Below, one piece after another: positions 1 through 11,640 of a stretch of DNA of 64,000 bases. Within the stretch, counting starts at the first letter, position 1. Each line of letters opens with the position of its first letter. The notes beneath the pieces were generated by a model. The model was not told the DNA's origin. It ran no database searches and saw nothing but the letters and a program-made list of their open reading frames with translations. The DNA lies in contig JAJOZX010005614.1 in NCBI GenBank assembly GCA_023014485.1, forward strand, positions 72,501 to 136,500, in the 5' to 3' direction. Source of the stretch: Bathynomus jamesi (lineage: Eukaryota; Arthropoda; Malacostraca; Isopoda; Cirolanidae). The position numbers were made by a program, and so were the translations under genes.

Positions 1-1390
1 TCAAATTTCATTCACTGTGAGGAAGATCACTATACAATGCAGACTGCTGCACCACTAAGGCTTCTGAGGATTCCTGCAGAAGCTTTGACTTGTAGGAATC
101 CCTCCTTTGATGATGTGAAACATATAGATCTCTTAAATAAGCATTACGGTGAGCTTCAACATGCCATTAAGGCTGCGAGTGGAAGTAGCTTTAAGAATAA
201 AAACTGGGGATAAAGTAAATGTCAATCCAGGGTGGGCAGAATACTGTGCTGATTTGTATGATGTAGCAAAAAATGTATTCGTGGAATGGGTTGCTATGGG
301 GAAACCAAGGCAAGGTGAACTCTTCCAACTGAAAAATAGAATTCGTGCTAGGTTCAAGTGTGCTCTTAGATTTATAAGGAAAAATGAAGAGAATCTTCGA
401 AGAGAATCTCTAGCCAGAAAATTAGGCAATAGCAATACTTCCAGTAGGGAATTCTGGAAGGAGGTTAATAAAATTAACAATAGTAATCTTACCTTGCCAA
501 ATGTAATAGAGGGTGTACAACTGTACATGGTGCAAAAAAACATTACAGAACTGTGGAGAAATCATTATGAAACCCTATTTAATTGTCTTGGGAGGGATAG
601 ACTAAATATATGGCTAAATGTAGAACGCTCTGAGGAGCTACTAATTAATGACTCAGAAATCTGGCAGGTTATTCATAAGTTAGATGATAACAAAGGTTGT
701 GGTCTAGATGGCATACAAGCAGAACATTTAAAATGTTGTAGCCCTCGTATAATACCTATGCTTGCAATGTGTTTCACAAGCTGTATGATAAATGGATACT
801 TGCTACTGTCCATTTTGTAAGTTGTATTGTTGCCAGTTGTTAAAAATAAGGGTGCTAGTATCTGTGATAAGAATAATTATAGGCCAATAGCACTTGTCAG
901 TATACTTTCTAAAGTATTATAATATGTCATTTATAATAGAATAAGTACTTACTTGCAGACTTATGACAATTAGTTTGGCTTTAGAGTGAAACGTGGTACT
1001 GACATGTGTATTTATATGCTAAAGGAAGCCGTCCTAAAGTACAAGATGTCAAGTAGCAATGTATATTTCTGTTTTTTGGATGCATCAAACGCATTTGATA
1101 GAGTTAACCATCACAAACTTTTCAAGAAACTCTTGTGTCGAGGGGTACCTAAATATATACTTAGGATACTTGCATTCTGGTATACAGAGCAGACCGTGTT
1201 TGTAAGATGGAAAAGCACTGTATCACCAGGTTTTAAGGTAACTAATTGTGTTAGGCAAGGAGGCATATTGTCATCCAATCTTTTCTGTATATACATGGAT
1301 GACCTTACCAATGAACTAAAAACTACACGTACTGGCTGTGTCATTGGAAAGGAAAAAAATTAATCATTTAATGTATGCTGATGACGTTGT
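1..1390 (+). pseudogene. Non-LTR retrotransposon RT, copy 1 (broken)
   Basis: Translation gives a linker region and then a reverse transcriptase. Around 880-960 is NNYRPIAL; at about 1075-1110 is FLDASNAFDRVNH (motif A); at about 1250-1290 is VRQGGILSSNLF (motif B); MYADDVVLL (motif C) lies at 1371-1397. The frame is broken by TAA/TAG stops between 819 and 985 and by a frameshift in an A-run near 1355, so the YADD is in a different frame from motif B. The 5' end is cut by the window edge, and a longer copy starts at 3735. The domain set fits the Jockey/CR1 supergroup; I cannot assign a clade. The two copies are close to identical over about 1.2 kb, which suggests duplication rather than two independent insertions. 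Confidence 0.85.
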
Positions 1391-1815
1391 TCTTCTGTCA
1401 TCTATAAGTTGAATATTTTGGTATTTGGCTGACAAGAGAGGTATCATACGCTTCATACGCCTTTGTGCATTGTAGCAAGTGCTTAGAATGTATGGTGTAA
1501 TTTGTGAATTATTAAAAGCAATAATAAATTTTAAGAGTTAAGTGTGTGTTGAGTAACTGGTTTATTTTTTATGTGAGAAAATGAAAGTGATGTTCGATGC
1601 TACCATATGAATGAAGAAAATTAAAAAATTGTAAAAGAATTTGAATATTTTGGGTATTTGGCTGACAAAAAAGGTACAATCATATTGAAAATGGGAGGCA
1701 AAGTGAAGCAAGACAATGCAGTCGTGAATGTGATAAAAGCTTTCACAGGATGGAAGTGAGTGAATGTAGATAGCAAGAATTCTACACGAAGGTGTATTGG
1801 TGTTATCACTGATAT
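1391..1815 (+). repeat. Shared repeat tail with scraps of a second RT clade
   Basis: After the YADD motif the sequence changes to short pieces resembling another RT family. The stretch near 1460-1500 reads roughly ALxQVLRMYGV, a motif seen better at 21352-21400. The phrase GAATATTTTGGGTATTTGGC occurs twice (about 1417 in a slightly shorter form, and 1641). From about 1685 to 1880 the sequence is shared with 5300-5500 and partly with 17225-17340. No intact frame exists. Confidence 0.5.
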
Positions 1816-1879
1816 ATGGGTGAGGACAGGACATTGTTTTGGCATGGTATTCACTGTCAAAAGTTAAGAAATTATATTA

Positions 1880-2440
1880 TATCTGCACGTCGTTTGAGAC
1901 ACTTTGATCCAAATTATACAATTTCTATTTTTACTGCGTTCAGAGGGAGAATCGCAAGAAGGAATGAAGGAGAACTGATGGATGGTGAATATGTGTTGAC
2001 GAATACTCTCTATGAATCATATGAATTAGAATGCAACAACAAAGTATTTTTTTTTTTTTTTTAGATTTTCTAAAAAAAATGTTTCGAATCAGAAAAAGTC
2101 AGTCAGAGTAAATCATCTGAAGCATATTTTCCAACTTCTCTGATGCTGCTCTATGATTACGCCAAGATAATAACGAACTAGGCCTCAATTCTTCACATAA
2201 AAGAGATGAACGAGCCAAATCGTCGTAACTTAACTACTAACAACACAAATTTTAACTTACCTAACTTGTCAAGTTCGATTATTTTGTTTCGCTTATAGAG
2301 AAAATCCCATTTCAAGTGAAAGTATTTTTTCCGAAAAAAATTAGGTCTATTTTCATAAGAGACTATCAAATTATTTAAAGTAAATTGTTTGCAAATTTAT
2401 GATATTTTTAGCTCAATTTCGAATAGTACTATTTTCTTAG
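1880..2440 (+). repeat. Exon-like repeat module, copy A (degenerate)
   Basis: This is one of six plus-strand copies of a roughly 550-bp dispersed module. A polypyrimidine tract and CAG end at 1943, followed by an exon-like stretch to about 2043. It then runs into a T-rich tract where the donor has decayed to GTATTT. This copy has a one-base deletion near 1964 that breaks the frame kept by copies B, C, D and E. An intron-like stretch follows, with CTAAC near 2265 and a second acceptor-like site near 2300, then A/T-rich sequence ending in (AAT)n at 2445-2476. Confidence 0.7.
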
Positions 2441-2441
2441 A

Positions 2442-2479
<38 letters not shown>

Positions 2480-2489
2480 CAGTGAATGA

Positions 2490-2760
2490 TAAACATCAAA
2501 TAAAAGGAAGCTGAGCAAGCAGTATGCAAGATGAAGAAAGGAAAGTTATCAGGAATTGATGAGCTGTGTAGTGAACAAAAATTATAATTGTACCAGTGCA
2601 TAGGAATAAAGGTGAAAGAAAAAGGGGTTACTGTTCATATGGTGGAGGATGAACAAGACGGCTTTAGGAATATCAGAAAGGGTGTTCATCAAGTGTCAGA
2701 AATGAGAAACCAAATTGTAAGAAAATAAATATGTGTATGTCATTTATTGAAGCTGTTCCA
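2490..2760 (+). pseudogene. Decayed RT fragment (second LINE clade)
   Basis: Conceptual translation in shifting frames gives pieces like KKGKLSGIDELCSE, then EDEQDGFRNIRKGV and QVSEMRNQIVRK. They line up with the consecutive RT motifs 'GIDG..E', 'EEQ.GFR..RG..DQ' and the helix after it, typical of a non-LTR RT different from the copy at 1-1390. A deletion joins GTGTAGTGA directly to ACAAAAATT compared with the sister at 9121. It always follows the exon-like module and an (AAT)n tract, so the two form one repeat unit. Confidence 0.6.
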
Positions 2761-2789
2761 GTATTAGTTCAAAACTTATATTACATCTG

Positions 2790-3360
2790 ATCGTCGTTTG
2801 AGACACTTTGATGGAAATTATACAATTTCTATTTTTATTGCGTTCAGAGGGAGAATCGCAAGAAGGAAATGAAGGAGAACCGAAGGATGATGAATATGTA
2901 CTGACCAATACTCTCTATGAATCATTCGAATCTAGAATGCAACAAAGTAAGTATTTTTTCTTAGACTTTCTAAACAAAATGTTTCGAATCAGAAAAGAAA
3001 GTCAGTCAGAGTAAATCATCTGAAGCATGTTTTCAAACTTCTCTGATGCTGCGCTATGATTCCTACCTAGATAACACAACGAACTAGGCCTCAATTCTTA
3101 ACATAAAAGAGGATGAACGAGCCAAATTGTCGGAACTTAACCTAACTACTAACAACATATATGTTAACTTGACCTAACTTGTCAGGTTTGATTAATTTGT
3201 TTCGCTTAAAGAGAAAATCCCATTTCAAGAGAATGGTATTTTTTTCGAAAAAAATTAGGTCTATTTTCATATCAGACTATCAAATTATTTAAAGTAAATT
3301 GTTTGCAAATTTATGATATTTTCAGCTCAATTTCGAATAGTACTCTTTTCATAGAATTAA
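2790..3360 (+). repeat. Exon-like repeat module, copy B
   Basis: The exon-like part is 2848-2946 (99 nt). It is preceded by a pyrimidine-rich tract and CAG and followed by GTAAGTATTT. It is open in the frame containing EYVLTNTLYESFESRM. The intron-like part (2947-3211) has CTAAC near 3174, and the acceptor has mutated to CTTAAAG. The CAA run before the donor is one unit shorter than in copies C, D and E, which keeps the length a multiple of three. Confidence 0.75.
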
Positions 3361-3690
3361 TAATAATAATAACAATAATAATGATAATAATAATAATAAT
3401 AATACCAGCATATGGAAGAGATCAAATGAAAGGAAGTTGAACAGGTAGTCTGCAATCTGAAGAAATGAAAGTCGGCAGGAATTGATGAGGTGTATAGTGA
3501 GATCACTGAGATGATTGGATGTGGAGGTAGAATGGTGTTTCAGTAGCTGTGAAAGGTATTTCAAAAAGCGTGGGAAAGTGGATGTGTTTCGGGTGATTGG
3601 ACAGAAGTTATAATTGTACCAATGTATAAGAATAAAAGTAAAAGAACAAGATTTACAGACTATATTCAATGTTTATATGCCTTATGAGTG
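3361..3690 (+). pseudogene. AAT repeat plus decayed RT fragment
   Basis: An imperfect (AAT)n tract (3361-3404) is followed by a degenerate copy of the second-clade RT fragment. Readable pieces are SAGIDEV, CGGRMVFQ and SGDWTEVIIVPMYKNK, matching the RT stretch before the 'NYRGIS' motif. Stops and frameshifts throughout rule out function. Confidence 0.55.
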
Positions 3691-3734
3691 TGTTGAAAAT
3701 GAAGGGGTGTTTTTAGATAAACTCTGTAAACCAA

Positions 3735-5304
3735 ATATACTGCTAGAGAAGCTGGACTCTTCATGTGTTGTAGACTTGTAGTGGTTCGTGATTTTAACAG
3801 ACATATCACTAAACCTGGTTCGGATTTTGCTAAGCTTCTTATTAATTACTGTGAGGCATGCGACTACAAACTTGCCAGTAAATTACTACTCCCTAATGAC
3901 TCATTTACATATGTTAGTGATGCCTGGGGGACTCACTCGTGGCTAGACCATTGTATAGCCTCCCACGATGGTTATAATATAATCAATAGCATGTCCATGC
4001 TTATGATGTATTTGAATCTGAGCATATCCATTTGTATTAGGGCTTGATTGTATGGTAGCACCTAACTTAGACACTGACTGTGATAATGCTGATTACTATA
4101 AGGTTAATTGGTCATTTTATTCACTCTGAGGAAGATCACTATACAATGCAGACTGCTGCACTACTAAGGCTTCTGAGGATTCTGCAGAAGCTTTGACTTG
4201 TAGGAATCCCTCCTTTGATGTAAAACATATAGATCTCTTAAATAAGCATTACGGTGAGCTTGAACATGCCATTAAGGCTGCGAGTGGAAGTAATTTTAAG
4301 AATAAAAAATGGGGAAAGTAAATGTCAATCCAGGATGGGCAGAATACTGTGCTGATTTGTATGATGTAGCAAAAAATGTATTCGTGGAATGGGTTGCTAT
4401 GGGGAAACCAAGGCAAGGTGAACTCTTCCAACTGAAAAATAGAATTCGTGCTAGGTTCAAGTGTGCTCTTAGATTTATAAGGAAAAATGAAGAGAATCTT
4501 CGAAGAGAATCTCTAGCCAGAAAATTAGGCAATAGCAATACTTCCAGTAGGGAATTCTGGAAGGAGGTTAATAAAATTAACAATAGTAATCTTACCTTGC
4601 CAAATGTAATAGTGTGTGTACAACTGTACATGGTGCAAAAAAACATTACAGAACTGTGGAGAAATCATTATGAAACCCTATTTAATTGTCTTGGGAGGGA
4701 TAGACTAGATATATGGCTAAATGTAGAACGCTCTGAGGAGCTACTAATTAATGACTCAGAAATCTGGCAGGCTATTCATAAGTTAGATGATAACAAAAGT
4801 TGTGGCCTAGATGGCATACAAGCAGAACATTTAAAATGTTGTAGCCCTCGTATAATACCTATACTTGCAATGTGTTTCACAAGCTGTATGATAAATGGGT
4901 ACTTGCTACAGTCCATTTTGTCAGTTGTATTGTTGCCAGTTGTTAAAAATAAGAGTGCTAGTATCTGTGATAAGAATAATTATAGGCCAATAGCACTTGC
5001 CAGTATACTTTCTAAAGTGGTAGAATATGTCATTTATAATAGGATAAGTACTTACTTGCAGACTTATGACAATTAGTTTGGCTTTAGAGTGAAACATGGT
5101 ACTGACATGTGTATTTATAGGCTAAAGGAAACCGTCCTAAAGTACAAGATGTCAAGTAGCAACGTATATTCCTGTTTTTTGGATGCATCAAAAGCATTTG
5201 ATAGAGTTAACCATCACAAGCTTTTCAAGAAACTCTTGTGTCGAGGGGTACCTAAATATATACTTAGGATACTTGCATTCTGGTATACAGTGCAATTACA
5301 TTGA
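3735..5304 (+). pseudogene. Non-LTR retrotransposon EN-RT, copy 2 (broken)
   Basis: This is a longer sister of the copy at 1-1390. The 3763-4047 frame contains the end of an AP-type endonuclease: a DFNRHI block (the G of the usual GDFN is changed), then DSFTYVSDAWGTHSWLDHC. The 4309-5076 frame carries the linker and first RT motifs (NNYRPIALASIL). After one in-frame stop, 5089-5304 carries FLDASKAFDRVNHHKLF (motif A). It ends after FWYTVQL, before motifs B and C, and joins the shared tail at 5300. EN plus RT order is standard for APE-type LINEs. It is 3'-truncated and nonfunctional. Confidence 0.85.
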
Positions 5305-5504
5305 AAATGGGAGGCAAAGTGAAGCAAGACAATGAAGTCGTGAATGTGATAAAAGCTTTCACAGAAACGAAGTGAGTGAATGTAGATAGCAAGAGTTCTA
5401 CACGAAGGTGTATTGGTGTTATCACTGATATATGGATGAGGACAGGACAATTTTTTGGCATGCTATTCACTGTCAAAAGTTAAAAAATTATATTACTGTA
5501 CATC

Positions 5505-6110
5505 TACCCGTCGTTTGAGACACTGATCCAAATTATACAATTTCTATTTTTACTGCGTTCAGAGGGAGAATCGCAAGAAGGAAATGAAGGAGAACCGATG
5601 GAGGGTGAATATGTGTTGACGAATACTCTTTATGAATCACTCGAATCTAGAATGCAACAACAAAGTAAGTATTTTTTTTTTTTAGACTTTCTAAAAAAAA
5701 TTTTTCGAATCAGAAAACAAAGTCAGTCCGAATAAATCATCTGAAGCATATTTCCAAACTTCTCTGATGCCGCCCTATGATTAGCGCCTAGATAACAACG
5801 AACTAGGCCTCAATGCTTCACATAAAACAGGATGAACGAGCCAAATCGTCGGAACTTAACTTAACTTTACTAACACATATGTTAACCTGACCTAACTTGT
5901 CAGTTTTGATTATTTTATTTCACTTACAGAGAAAATCCAATTTCAAGAGTGGTATTTTTTCCGAAAAAAATTTCATAACAGACTATCAAATTATTTAAAA
6001 TAAATTATTTGCAAATTTTAGATATTTTCAACTCAATTTGAAATAGCAGTACGTTCTTATGTACAAAATAATACTAATAATAATAACAATAATAATAATA
6101 GTAATTCAGG
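5505..6110 (+). repeat. Exon-like repeat module, copy C, with empty hAT site
   Basis: The exon-like part is 5563-5664 (102 nt). The acceptor AG is at 5561-5562 and the donor GTAAGT starts at 5665. The open frame includes GEYVLTNTLYESLESRM. The intron-like part runs 5665-5939 and ends CACTTACAG, with GACCTAAC about 40 nt upstream as a branch-point-like sequence. Near 6070 the sequence ACAAAATAATACTAATAAT is uninterrupted; in the copies at 17.9 kb and 63.6 kb a hAT derivative sits in this same site. Confidence 0.78.
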
Positions 6111-6144
6111 TGACGTGTGTGTGTGTGTGTGTGTGTATATATAT

Positions 6145-7406
6145 TAGTGATGTAGCGGATGTCATTTTTTTCACATCCGCGGATGCGGATGAGGATGTTT
6201 GATTTCAACATCCGCGGATGCGGATGCGGATGTCTACATTTTCGTTATTTTTTAGGATATATTCGAGATTTGTTGTGTTTAACGTATATAATAAGTTATT
6301 ATATAGAGAGAGTTGTAGCTATAATGTAGTATATATAATTGATTAATTGTACAATAATTGCTGTACTTTTCTCTAACATATAAAATAATATCAAGCATCT
6401 AACTAATATAGAAATCAATTAGTGAATTCGTCTGCAAATAATTCGTTATATTTTGTTGAGTTTCAGCCACAATTAGAAACCATAATTGTGTTACCAGGAT
6501 GCGGGACGTGAACCCAACTCAAATGCACCCCACCGACCTCTTTCCCCAACCTCCACCCTTATAGAAAGAGATCTTTAATTAGCTTGATAACTATTTATTT
6601 AAGTTTAAAGTTTTATTAGGCATATTTATAATGAGTAATTAAAATAAAGTAAACTAAGATGTTCATCGTTTAATGTTCAAACTTAATTATAGGAAGGTTA
6701 TGCTTAAGGAACATTAATTTTTCTGCCTTTTCTGCTGCCAGTCTGTTTCTCTTTTCATCATATATTAATCCAGCACTGCTAAATAATCTCTCGCTTGGTA
6801 CGTTTGTTGGAGGACAGGCTAAATGTTTCCTTGCAAGTTTACTCAGTATGGATAGATATTCTGCGTATTTTTCCACCAACTAATAGGATTGTCACATGCA
6901 GCCAGGCGTTTTTCTTGGTGATAGCTTTCGATCATTTTTACTACATCTTTTGACATCGCGTAGGTCTCGTCATTGCTGCTTGACTCAAGAAACTGAGAGA
7001 CAGATTCTGTGATAGATTTGCTCGTTGAAGGTGTTGGTTCTGTCACTGAAACTTTTATTCTTTTGGTGGGTGGCGAAGCGACAGATTCAAGAGATTGAAG
7101 CTCTTCAACTGCTTTGCCAAGTGATGATTTAACTCGTTCTAATGTACTAGGTGAAAATAACTTAGCTTGTAACGTGGATCTAAGTAGGTTGCAAGAGAGT
7201 AACTTCATACAAGAACAGCCTCTCGTCTTGTCGCTTGCATCACTTTTGCGCACAATGAACTAATTCTATTAATATAGCAGAATTTGATAATTTCCGCTTA
7301 TTAATGACATTTTATCTCAACGGTCCACATCCGCAGTCCAAAGTGCGGATGCGGGTGCGAGAAATGTGCGGATGTTCCGCGGATGCGGATGTGACCTACA
7401 TCACTA
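6145..7406 (-). mobile_element. hAT transposon remnant (ZBED-like), non-autonomous
   Basis: The ends are inverted: TAGTGATGTAG at 6145 and its complement CTACATCACTA ending at 7406. ATATATAT flanks both sides, compatible with an 8-bp target duplication but weak because the surroundings are AT-repeat. Clusters of CATCCGCGGATG-type motifs lie just inside both ends (6165-6235 and 7325-7395), as expected for subterminal transposase-binding repeats. The interior keeps only the C-terminal part of a minus-strand transposase. Confidence 0.8.
6673..7253 (-). pseudogene. hAT transposase C-terminus (dimerization domain)
   Basis: Two overlapping minus-strand frames (7253-6843 and 6879-6670) together give a low-complexity S/T-rich linker, then CDNPISWWKNTQNIYPY, then LSILSKLARKHLACPPTNV, PSERLFSSAG and DEKRNRLAAEKAEKLMFLKHN. 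These are the hallmarks of the hAT C-terminal dimerization domain (PS-ER-FS-AG followed by R-L--------L-FL--N). A frameshift separates the WW block from the rest. The N-terminal zinc finger and catalytic core are missing, so it is a deletion derivative. ZBED-type hATs are the closest match I recognise. Confidence 0.85.
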
Positions 7407-7478
7407 ATATATATATTATATATATATATATATACTGTATATACTCGTACATACATACATACATATTATATATATATA
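7407..7478. repeat. (TA)n with (TACA)n microsatellite
   Basis: Low-complexity AT repeat, with four TACA units near 7449-7463. It separates the hAT remnant from the mariner derivative. Confidence 0.9.
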
Positions 7479-8377
7479 GGGCGTCCAAAAAAATGTATAC
7501 ACACTTTAATAATTATAAAGGCAGTGTTTATTAAAATACATTTCATTTTCAAAATGTAATAGAATCTACAGACATTATTTAATTGTTTTGTCAACGCCTG
7601 TTTTCAAACTGACGTCAGTTCTGGTCCAGGCACTGCTGATAACGCGAGCAATGGAATCGCAAACATCACGAAACATTTCGTTTGGTATTTGTGTGCATTC
7701 TCGTTCAATGGCTGCTCTCAATTCAGCGACTGTTGCAGGTTTTATAGCGTAGACTTTGTCTTTTAAGTATCCCCATAAAAAAAGTCTAGTGGTGTGAGGT
7801 CTGGTGAACGCGGAGGGTATTCTACGAAACCCCTTCGTCCAATCCACATCCACATCGTGCCAAGTACCACTCGCAATACTCCACTCTTCGGTCCGGATCA
7901 TCATCATCTTCATTAATAGCATGGACTAATCTTGGAATGTAACTTTTCCATTGACAGCGCTTCAAAATGCGTTGGACAGACGATTCTGAAATTCCTACTC
8001 ACGACTCGCTTGCCGCACAGATTTTCTTGGACTTTGGTGATACGTTTCCAGTACTCTTTCTTGCTTTGTGGGGCTTGTCGATGTCCGTGGTCTTCCGGAA
8101 CGCTCTTGTGGACATTCTGAACAGTTCCATCGGCTTCAAACTTATCTCTAATTCGAGTGATGGTAAGTCACGTTGGTGGATCTGTTTGAAACTCCTTCCT
8201 AAACTGTCTTTGCACTTCAACTGCGTTTTCACACTTCCGTAGCATTTTAGAATGAATTTCCTTTATTCAAAGCTTAGTCTGACTGCCATTATAATTCTAA
8301 TGGTTAATTTGGAAGAAAGAAACATCAATTGAGCTATCAGCTGTTAAAGTGTGTATAAATTTTTTTGGGACGCCCTG
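7479..8377 (-). mobile_element. Tc1/mariner deletion derivative in a TA repeat
   Basis: The ends are inverted: GGGCGTCCAAAAAAATGTAT at 7479 and its near-complement ending at 8377, continuing for about 30 bp with two or three differences. TA flanks both sides. The interior minus strand encodes the N-terminal DNA-binding part (8232-7999) and the C-terminal part FFLWGYLKDKVYAIKP...ELRAAIERECTQIP (7922-7575). Most of the catalytic middle is missing or scrambled, so this copy cannot be autonomous. The C-terminal motif resembles the DD41D-type elements at 45.1 and 58.6 kb. Confidence 0.8.

Positions 8378-8452
<75 letters not shown>
8378..8452. repeat. (TA)n microsatellite
   Basis: Nearly pure AT dinucleotide repeat immediately outside the mariner terminal inverted repeat. 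Confidence 0.95.
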
Positions 8453-8454
<2 letters not shown>

Positions 8455-9020
8455 CTTTTTTTCTGGCTGGGTGTAACGGTACGGTACGCAATACCGACAC
8501 CTTTTTTCAAAAAATTAAAAATCCGTTATTTCCCCACAACCCCTAGGAGTCCGTCAAATCTGAGTACCAGTACCTTTTTACTAAAAAAAGCTTTTTATGT
8601 ATATAGTCAAAAAGTCACTGAACGAAAAAGTTTACTAAATGCTAAAAGGTAATACAAAAATAAAAACATCTAGAAGCGGCCTGTTTTGTTCATGGGTTGG
8701 CATAAGCAACATGCGATTTTCTATCGGTGTTAATCGGTGACTCATAATTCTATTTTGTGTCCAATCTAAGATGACGAGGTGATGACTAGGTTAAGTTATC
8801 TAATTATTATGGCACGTTTTTTGTCGATAGCTTTTAAATAAGTGAAGTGAGATTGGGTGGGCGAGGTTTCGTTGCCGCTGGTGCGAATGGGCACCAAAAA
8901 ACAAAACAAAAAAAAATGATAGGCCCCCAAAAAACCTGAAGCAAAGTACCTGTAAGTATTAATTATGCCTAACTTCTAACCTTAAGCTTAATGGGGCCTA
9001 ACACCCCACGTTATTACTGT
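8453..9020. repeat. Dispersed ~570-bp repeat, copy 1
   Basis: The block beginning TGCTTTTTTTCTGG is repeated at about 19396-19955 in the same order and orientation, with point differences and small indels. Shared landmarks are GGTACGCAATACCG, GAAGCGGCCTGTTTTGTTCA and GGGCGAGGTTTCGTTGCCGC. No coding sequence is seen. Both copies are followed by the (AAT)n plus decayed-RT unit, so they belong to a duplicated block. Confidence 0.8.
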
Positions 9021-9384
9021 ATTATTAATAATAATAATAATACCAGTGAATGATAAACACCAAATAAAAGGAAGCTGAGCAAGCAGTATGCAAGATGAAG
9101 AAAGGAAAGTTAGCAGGAATTGATGAGCTGTGTAGTGAGGTGATTGAAAGTGGAGGTAAAATGGTGCTTCCATGGCTGTGGAAGATATGTCAAAATGCGT
9201 GGAAAAGTGGATATGTTCCAGGTAGTTGAACAAAATTATAATTGTACCAGTGCATAGAAATAAAGGTGAAAGAAAAAGGGGTTACTGTTCATATGGTGGA
9301 GGATGAACAAGGCGGCTTTAGGAATATCAGAAAGGGTGTTGATGAAGTGTCAAATGAGAAACCAAATTGTAAGAAAATTTGGTT
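9021..9384 (+). pseudogene. Decayed RT fragment (second LINE clade)
   Basis: After a short (AAT)n tract, conceptual translation reads EAEQAVCKMKKGKLAGIDEL, CSEVIESGGKMVLPWLWKIC, QNAWKSGYVPG, then after breaks EDEQGGFRNIRKGVDE. The order matches RT motifs upstream of and at the 'GFR' motif. It is interrupted at 9385 where CR1-like LINE sequence begins. Confidence 0.6.
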
Positions 9385-9399
9385 TCGCTTGACTAGCAG

Positions 9400-9702
9400 G
9401 TCTAAGCAAAGTTGACAGTCGAACGCATATTGCGCCGGTTCCACAGTCGGAGCGTAGCGAACGCGAAGCGCCTGCGACAAACGCGTTCGGAACGCCGCCG
9501 GCTTTTAAAGTTCGTTGAACGGCATCCAACCAAGAGGAGGAGGGTCTGTCTCCCAGGGGCCAGGGTTGACAGAGTTAGAGACGAAGTGGATAGGATTGAC
9601 GTTGCCTCCCGTCACTCGATGTTGGTGACGATGGTAGGAGGCAACGACTCGTATAGGCCCGATACGAGAGTGCCTGACCTTTGGAGAGATATAGGGGGTT
9701 AA
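9400..9702 (+). pseudogene. CR1-like ORF1 fragment with SGNH-esterase blocks
   Basis: The 9412-9702 frame reads RRVCLPGARVDRVRDEVDRI and then MLVTMVGGND. These match the CLPGRG...LRKEVEKV and VVHAGGND blocks of the ORF1 at 24.8-26.0 kb, where the SGNH hydrolase fold is clearer. The catalytic Gly-context and Asn blocks survive here, but the serine block and the terminal DxxH block are not readable. CR1 ORF1 proteins are known to carry an esterase-like domain. Confidence 0.65.
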
Positions 9703-10089
9703 TTAGGTCCCTGAAAGCGATGTCAGATAGGTCTTTAGTTCTAGGTATTACCCCTAGGCACGGGTTGGGTCTTAGGATTACGTCAAAAACATATTTTTGA
9801 ATAATAATTAGAAGAGATTTGTGCTGAGGAAAATGTACCCTTCGTAAAGCTGTGGTCCGAATTCAGTGATCCTAGCCTTTTTATAAAAGATGGGGGTGCA
9901 TTTTAATGAAATAGTAATGCTAGGCTAGGTAGGTTAATAGACGAAAACGTGCGAAGCTGTATAGGTCGAAGCCTTCTTTAAACGTTGTGGTCGGGAAACG
10001 CGGGCCGACGTGAAAATAGGTTTAAAACGCGGGCCCGTGGTAAAAATAACTTAAACGTATTTTATTGTAACGCGCGTAGTATTAGAATA

Positions 10090-11640
10090 AATTAAATAAA
10101 TTTAAGGCGATAATTTATTCCGGCAACTACGATATAGTTGCTATCACTGAAACTTGGTTAAATACAGTGACTCGGGATTTGTTGGGGGAACTTGATATAC
10201 GGGTTTTAAACTCTTTACTAATGATAGGTTACATTAGTTTGGTGGCGGCGTTTTGCTGTACATTCGTAATTCCTTAGGCTATCGAGGTTAGTTAGATTTT
10301 CCGGCAGCAATTAATGCGATATGTGTTGAAGTTAGGGCGCGTAGTATTAGTTTTAATTTTGTTGTTGTTTATAGACCTCCAGTTCAACCCCGTCGATACA
10401 GATACTAGATTTTACTCACTTCTTGGTAACTTTATTGACAATCGGAATAATATAATTGTCGGAGACTTTAACTGCCCTAATGTTAATTATGAGACTTTTA
10501 CTGATAATGAGAAGGGTTTGAGATTGATTGAGTTTATGGAAGATAACTTTTTACGACAGATGTTTACCGAACCAACGCGCGGTGATAATATTTAAGATTT
10601 GGTGATGACGAACGGCGAGAATATAGTCGAAGGTTTAGAAGTAGGCGAGAGTTTAGGATGTAGTGATCATCAAATTCTTAGGTTTAAGTTATTGATAGAA
10701 AACACTAAGGATAGTAACGTAATAGAAGTCCCTGATTTTCGTAGGGCTAATTTTGATAGTTTTGCGGATAGGATGAGAGTAGTGGACTGGATAACTTATT
10801 TATGGGTAATGACACAAATTTGCATTGGGTGGCGTTTAAAGAAAAGTTTTAGGAATATGAAAGGGAGTTTATTCCTCGTAGGCCCAAGCACGCTAGAAAT
10901 CGTGGTAGGCCGAAGTGGTGGACTAGGGAAATAGGCGAGTTCATAAACGAGCGTAATAGAGCGTATAGACTTAATAAGCGCAATGGCACGGCAGCTAACT
11001 TTAATAGATATATCGAGCTTAGACGTCAGGTTAAAAGATCAGTTCGGAATGCAAAGCGTAATTTAGAGATACTTTTTGCTGCGGATAGTAAACATAATCC
11101 AAAAAAGTTTTTTGAATACGTTAATAATCGTAAGCCGATAAAAGATAACATAGGCCCTCTAGTGGATGTTAATGGCGCTTTGGCTTCTGACGCTCAGGCG
11201 ATGGCGGGTATTTTCAATAACTTTTTGCGACAGTTTTTACCGTAGAAGACGTAAATAATGTCCCCGACATGGACGATATCGTTCCATTTAGTAGCGAGAC
11301 TATTTTGGATGAAATAACTGTTTACGAGGGTGAGATTGCGCATTATATCGATAGGCTAAAAGTTAGCAAGGCTCCAGGCCCTGACGCTTTTTATCCCAGA
11401 CATTTGAAAGATTTGAAAGACGTTATCGTAGGCCCCTTAACGAAGATTTTTAATCAGTCACTCAAAACGGGGATTATTCCTGAAGACTTCAAATTAGCTA
11501 ACGTCACGCCTATTTTTAAAAAAGGCGACCGCGCAGTAGCTAGCAATTATAGGCCCATTAGCTTAACGTCAATTATAATTGACGTTAAGCTAATAACGTC
11601 AGCTGCTCTATGCCTATCGTATTCGCGCACTATTTCGTTA
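10090..11640 (+). pseudogene. CR1-like ORF2: endonuclease and RT N-terminal part
   Basis: Readable pieces in order: YDIVAITETWL (about 10125), VVVYRPP (about 10362), IIVGDFNCPNVNYETF (about 10450), LGCSDHQILRF (about 10655), FEYVNNRKPI (about 11110), SKAPGPDAFYPRHLKDL (about 11370), and NVTPIFKKGDRAVASNYRPISLTS (about 11500-11575). TETW, GDFN and SDH are the APE-endonuclease signatures, and the later pieces are RT motifs 0-2. Stops and shifts separate the pieces. The frame ends at the palindrome centred at 11575/11576. Confidence 0.8.
11557..11594. repeat. Perfect 38-nt palindrome
   Basis: The sequence from ATTAGCTTAACGTC to its complement is a perfect self-complement centred between 11575 and 11576. 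It sits immediately upstream of the much larger palindrome and marks the point where the RT reading frame (SLTS) is interrupted. Confidence 0.95.

Noticed and set aside
133..543. Minus-strand 136-aa frame (and its twin at 4296-4646)
   Set aside because: Antisense to the RT/linker coding strand and duplicated only because the LINE is duplicated.
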